Both the position numbers and the translations under genes were made by a program. This document shows, piece by piece, positions 12,461-15,367 of a stretch of DNA of 15,367 nt (its first letter is position 1; every line of letters begins with the position of its first letter). The DNA lies in assembly GCA_944342125.1 (NCBI GenBank), contig CALVMF010000019.1:1-15367 (forward strand), in the 5' to 3' direction. This stretch comes from an uncultured Bacilli bacterium. GTDB lineage: Bacteria > Bacillota_I > Bacilli_A > RFN20 > CAG-826. The notes under the pieces are model-generated. The model worked only from the letters and a program-made list of their open reading frames with translations. It did no database searches and was not told the DNA's origin.

Positions 12461-15055
12461 GAAAAGCTCTGGAAGATTGGTTTTTATTTTCTTCGTTTCT
12501 CTCTTTAAATCATCGTTTTTGCTTGCTTCAAATTCGGCCAAATTAAGCGAAAAATTATCAATTAGGCTATTGCCTTCACCCATGATTAATAACTTATCCT
12601 TGTTGGCTTTGATATGAGAAGCGGTTTCTCTGGTAAATCCTATTTTTTCTAGTTCAATTATTAGAGGGTCCTTAGTTCCGTATTCGATATATTCATACCA
12701 ATCATTGTTAAGAGGACTATCGGGATCTAGTTCTTTGGTCTTTTCCGTGAATTCTCTAAAATAATTTGAAATCTTGAATCTCACGACATTTTCAAGTTCG
12801 TAGAGTGTATCGGCAATAATGAGGTTCATTTGCATTTTATCACGAGGATTATAGTTTTCGGGACGATGCTCTCGCCTATTCCAAAATGTGCCGTTTCTAG
12901 CAATGTTCCATATTGAGCTCTTGATAATTTGATTTAACCCATTTCCTTCCATCCATCCCGAAACAAGATAAGAGAAGTGGCGAATGGAATTTCCTCTTCC
13001 GAGATCATCTGCTTCGTAAATGTCCCAATTAAAAATTGTCTTTAGTATTTTAAGAAATCCGTAAACACTGTCAGGGTCAGTAGAAAGTGGATAAGATATG
13101 GCACCTATTGCAATTGCATCCTCAAGCGAAATTGATTGATCTTCTGTGATATCCAGTGTTTTGCTTGTTGGTGTGCTCTCTGCAATATTCTTGATTCTTT
13201 CTTTCGTTTCGTCGTCGGCAAATTCCATGAAGCGGTCCTTGACGGGTGTAGATTCTGTCGATTTCGCATCATCCAGCAAAACAAGCGAAAGTTTTCTTAT
13301 GGCCTCAAGTTTTTCTCCTTTAAATTGCATATTGCTGAAAGAGAAGTCTTTGTTGATTATGGATTGATTTATGCCATTGATTTCATCTTGGCTAAGTTTG
13401 TCGACTGATAATGTTTGTTCTGGGATTTGTTCGCTAAGAAGATTGAGGTATGTGTCCTGTAAATTTTTAGGTGCTTTTTCGGTAATAATCAAAAATGCAT
13501 TACCAAATAAGTTGAAATCGACTCTTCCGACACGTCCTATTAGATTTTGGAATGAAACCTTATCAAACTTTCCTTGACCATTTCTGTTGCTTGTGATGAA
13601 TAGGTTATCAGCCGGTAAGTTTACTCCCTCAATTAAAGTGGAAGTGCAAAACAAAAATCTAAGTTTCCCTTTGACGAATTGGTCTTCTATCCTTTGTCTA
13701 AGATTAGAAGGAATGTATCCGACGTGATATGCGATACCTTTCTTGATTAAATCGACCAAAAAATACTCTTCGTGAATTTGATTTGCTATGTCTTTAGAAA
13801 GCTTTTCTAAGTCCGGGTCGTTTAAGTAGCCACATCTATCGCCATAACTTTTTGCGTAGTTAATGGCATCGAAGACGGATTTGCAGTAGATGAGGTTTTT
13901 TACCATTTCCTTGCCATCATCGATTCTTTGATTTCCTATTTTCTCGATGATGTCGATGAATGTGTCTTTCTTTACGGCGTTCCCGATCTGAACAGCTTCT
14001 TTCGAATAATCGTTGTAGACGTAATGTTTGCCCGTTTCCAAATTTATGATGTATTTAATTTGACTTACAGGTGAATAGTTAGACTGGAATTCCTTTCCTT
14101 TGCTGTTTGCAAGTTTCAAATATTCCTTTGGATTTGGTATGTTTGGCGACGCAAAAATGAAATGCGGTCTTTTATCTCTTTGAAGTAGCATTGAAGCGAT
14201 TTTGTAATAAAAGGCCGTCCTTCCTTCGTTTTTTGAAATCTTATGAGCTTCATCAATGAAAATATAGTCTAAATTCAAATAAGGCTTCATCACCAAAAGA
14301 TGGAATAGTCGCTCCGGCGTCATGATGAATACAAAGTTATGGTTTCCTTCGAGAACCATGTCATTGGGCGTTTTTACTACTCGATAATCCATGGTTTTGA
14401 CAAACGGATCTATTTCTTCAAGTATCTTCTGATCGAGTTCGTTTATAAGCGCCTTGGTTGGGACGATAAGAGCAAAATTGCCGCGAAAGCCGTTTTTGAT
14501 TTTGTTGACCATGAATAGTCGCATCAAGAACGATTTTCCCATTGAGGTAGGGGCAGAATAACTAATCGCGGGTTCATCTATTCCTTCGTATATTTCCTTT
14601 TGCGATTCATAGAAATGTTTGTCTTCGAAGGATGGAATTCTTAACGATAAATATTTAGCTTCTTGGATAAACCTGTCGATTACATCGCAGTTCGGAATAT
14701 CGGCTGGGGACTTTTTGAGAACATAGTAGTTGGTGCAATTCAAAAGAACCAAATCCTTTATGCTTTTTATGGTTTGGTCATCAGGAAAGAGAAGTGATAA
14801 TAACGCTACAATCTGTTGTGCCCATACTTTATGCTCACCACTTTCTAAAAGTCCTGATGAAAGCGAAAGAATATTTGCATATCGTAATAGGTCGTTCTTT
14901 TCTTTTTCGCTGATTTCAGTGTCACTTAAGATTGTCGTTCGTTTAAGAAGCAATCTCGAATATCTTTTTATTAGTTTGTTGTAGAGCTTTTGAAGATAGG
15001 TATTCTGCTCAATGTCTCCACACAATTCTTGAATTAAGGTTCTATTCTTTTCCAT
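12455..15055 (-). CDS. hamB: SF2 (Ski2-like) helicase, probable HamB of a Hachiman defence system
   Basis: This 866-residue helicase has the superfamily 2 motifs in order: Walker A SAPTSMGKS (167-175), Ia VPTKALI (198-204), Ib TPERL (246-250), DEAH (268-271), III-like FASPNIPNP (301-309), a YHVGYIP element (443-449), V TSTLIEGVNLPA (471-482) and VI QNLIGRVGRV (503-512). The last two resemble Ski2/Hel308-like enzymes. The roughly 160-residue N-terminal region is helical, and the roughly 340-residue C-terminal region matches no domain I recognise. Its start lies one base after the stop of an upstream gene whose C-terminus resembles DUF1837 (HamA). DUF1837 plus such a helicase defines Hachiman, in which the helicase senses damaged or unusual DNA and restrains the nuclease. 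Its codon use looks less AT-biased than that of the housekeeping genes, suggesting transfer. Confidence 0.75.
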   Translation of the reverse strand: MEKNRTLIQELCGDIEQNTYLQKLYNKLIKRYSRLLLKRTTILSDTEISEKEKNDLLRYANILSLSSGLLESGEHKVWAQQIVALLSLLFPDDQTIKSIKDLVLLNCTNYYVLKKSPADIPNCDVIDRFIQEAKYLSLRIPSFEDKHFYESQKEIYEGIDEPAISYSAPTSMGKSFLMRLFMVNKIKNGFRGNFALIVPTKALINELDQKILEEIDPFVKTMDYRVVKTPNDMVLEGNHNFVFIMTPERLFHLLVMKPYLNLDYIFIDEAHKISKNEGRTAFYYKIASMLLQRDKRPHFIFASPNIPNPKEYLKLANSKGKEFQSNYSPVSQIKYIINLETGKHYVYNDYSKEAVQIGNAVKKDTFIDIIEKIGNQRIDDGKEMVKNLIYCKSVFDAINYAKSYGDRCGYLNDPDLEKLSKDIANQIHEEYFLVDLIKKGIAYHVGYIPSNLRQRIEDQFVKGKLRFLFCTSTLIEGVNLPADNLFITSNRNGQGKFDKVSFQNLIGRVGRVDFNLFGNAFLIITEKAPKNLQDTYLNLLSEQIPEQTLSVDKLSQDEINGINQSIINKDFSFSNMQFKGEKLEAIRKLSLVLLDDAKSTESTPVKDRFMEFADDETKERIKNIAESTPTSKTLDITEDQSISLEDAIAIGAISYPLSTDPDSVYGFLKILKTIFNWDIYEADDLGRGNSIRHFSYLVSGWMEGNGLNQIIKSSIWNIARNGTFWNRREHRPENYNPRDKMQMNLIIADTLYELENVVRFKISNYFREFTEKTKELDPDSPLNNDWYEYIEYGTKDPLIIELEKIGFTRETASHIKANKDKLLIMGEGNSLIDNFSLNLAEFEASKNDDLKRETKKIKTNLPELFK

Positions 15056-15056
15056 A

Positions 15057-15367
15057 TTAGATAGATCCTTTCAAGTCAGTGATGACTCCGTTGCTATCAT
15101 TGATTGCTTTTTCTAGTGGCATAAAGAAAATAAAAACATCCTTATTTGCTAAATTGTTTTGATGGAGCAGATTTTCTAGATGCGGCAAACAATCTATGAT
15201 TTCTTTATCCACATAGGAATCAATTAGTTTGTTTGCTTCTGATAGAGGTGTTGACAACACTTTGTTTAAAGAGCTTGTTGAGTAGCAAACAAAAATTCCT
15301 AAAGAGTCTACAGCTAGTTCGTATTCATTATCCTCGCTTGGGATTATTACTTTCTTTAAGTGCTCAA
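15057..15367 (-). CDS. hamA: C-terminal part of a DUF1837-like protein, probable HamA (5' end outside window)
   Basis: The frame is open from the right edge to TAA at 15057-15059, giving the last 102 or so residues. A GTG at 15260 is only an internal codon; the frame continues upstream of it. The final segment has a hydrophobic strand followed by a proline, KDVFIFFMPLEKAIN, much like the HLFLLPLK strand near the end of HamA/AbpA (DUF1837) proteins as I recall them. The PD-(D/E)xK-like nuclease residues of HamA would lie further upstream and cannot be checked here. One base separates its stop from the helicase ATG, matching the hamA-hamB gene order. If the call is right, this is the DNA-degrading effector kept inactive by the helicase partner. 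Confidence 0.5.
   Translation of the reverse strand, partial: EHLKKVIIPSEDNEYELAVDSLGIFVCYSTSSLNKVLSTPLSEANKLIDSYVDKEIIDCLPHLENLLHQNNLANKDVFIFFMPLEKAINDSNGVITDLKGSI

Noticed and set aside
13136..14984. Several plus-strand open frames inside the helicase gene
   Set aside because: All lie antisense to conserved or long uninterrupted helicase sequence and none has convincing translation signals.
1..15367. Mollicute code with TGA read as Trp
   Set aside because: The only tRNA-Trp seen has anticodon CCA, Trp codons checked are TGG, and TGA ends the first gene while all other frames are intact under the standard code.

Overview
This window comes from a low-GC, Gram-positive-type bacterium. The DNA is AT-rich, ribosome binding sites are AGGAG-like, and there is a complete EcfA1-EcfA2-EcfT module together with YqeY and a small two-CBS-domain protein. 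It resembles uncultured gut Bacilli/Erysipelotrichia or Mollicutes-related lineages, but that placement is inference. The standard genetic code fits: the only tRNA gene is tRNA-Trp with anticodon CCA, at least one gene ends in TGA, and every long frame is open without reading TGA as Trp.

Positions 1-9403 look like ordinary chromosome. A truncated membrane protein and a small membrane-anchored protein are followed by peptidase T (pepT) and an N-anchored surface protein. A leaderless-looking CBS-domain gene then diverges from a tightly packed operon: dCMP deaminase, ecfA1, ecfA2, ecfT, truA. The ECF genes build the shared energizing module for vitamin and metal uptake. A DUF3737 beta-helix gene converges on truA, and its terminator appears to lie inside truA. 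After it come yebC, a DUF2188 gene, yqeY and tRNA-Trp.

Positions 9404-15367 look like an accessory defence island beginning just after tRNA-Trp. After the tRNA terminator there is an array of four exact-period 19-bp repeats with one inverted copy. A small Xre-type regulator follows, then a restriction endonuclease that aligns without gaps to R.EcoRI (catalytic D91, E111 and K113 all present). Next comes a beta-class adenine methyltransferase of the M.RsrI type, which is not the M.EcoRI type. A 22-codon remnant of a GIY-YIG nuclease gene and a zinc-ribbon protein of unknown function complete this operon. On the opposite strand, a Ski2-like SF2 helicase and the C-terminal end of an upstream partner look like HamB and HamA of a Hachiman-type (DUF1837 plus helicase) anti-phage system. 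The partner gene runs off the right edge.

The two defence modules converge on a shared terminator region. The most noteworthy points are the EcoRI-type nuclease paired with an RsrI-type methylase, substitutions at two EcoRI positions known from relaxed-specificity mutants, and the unexplained 19-bp repeat array between the tRNA and the restriction-modification operon.
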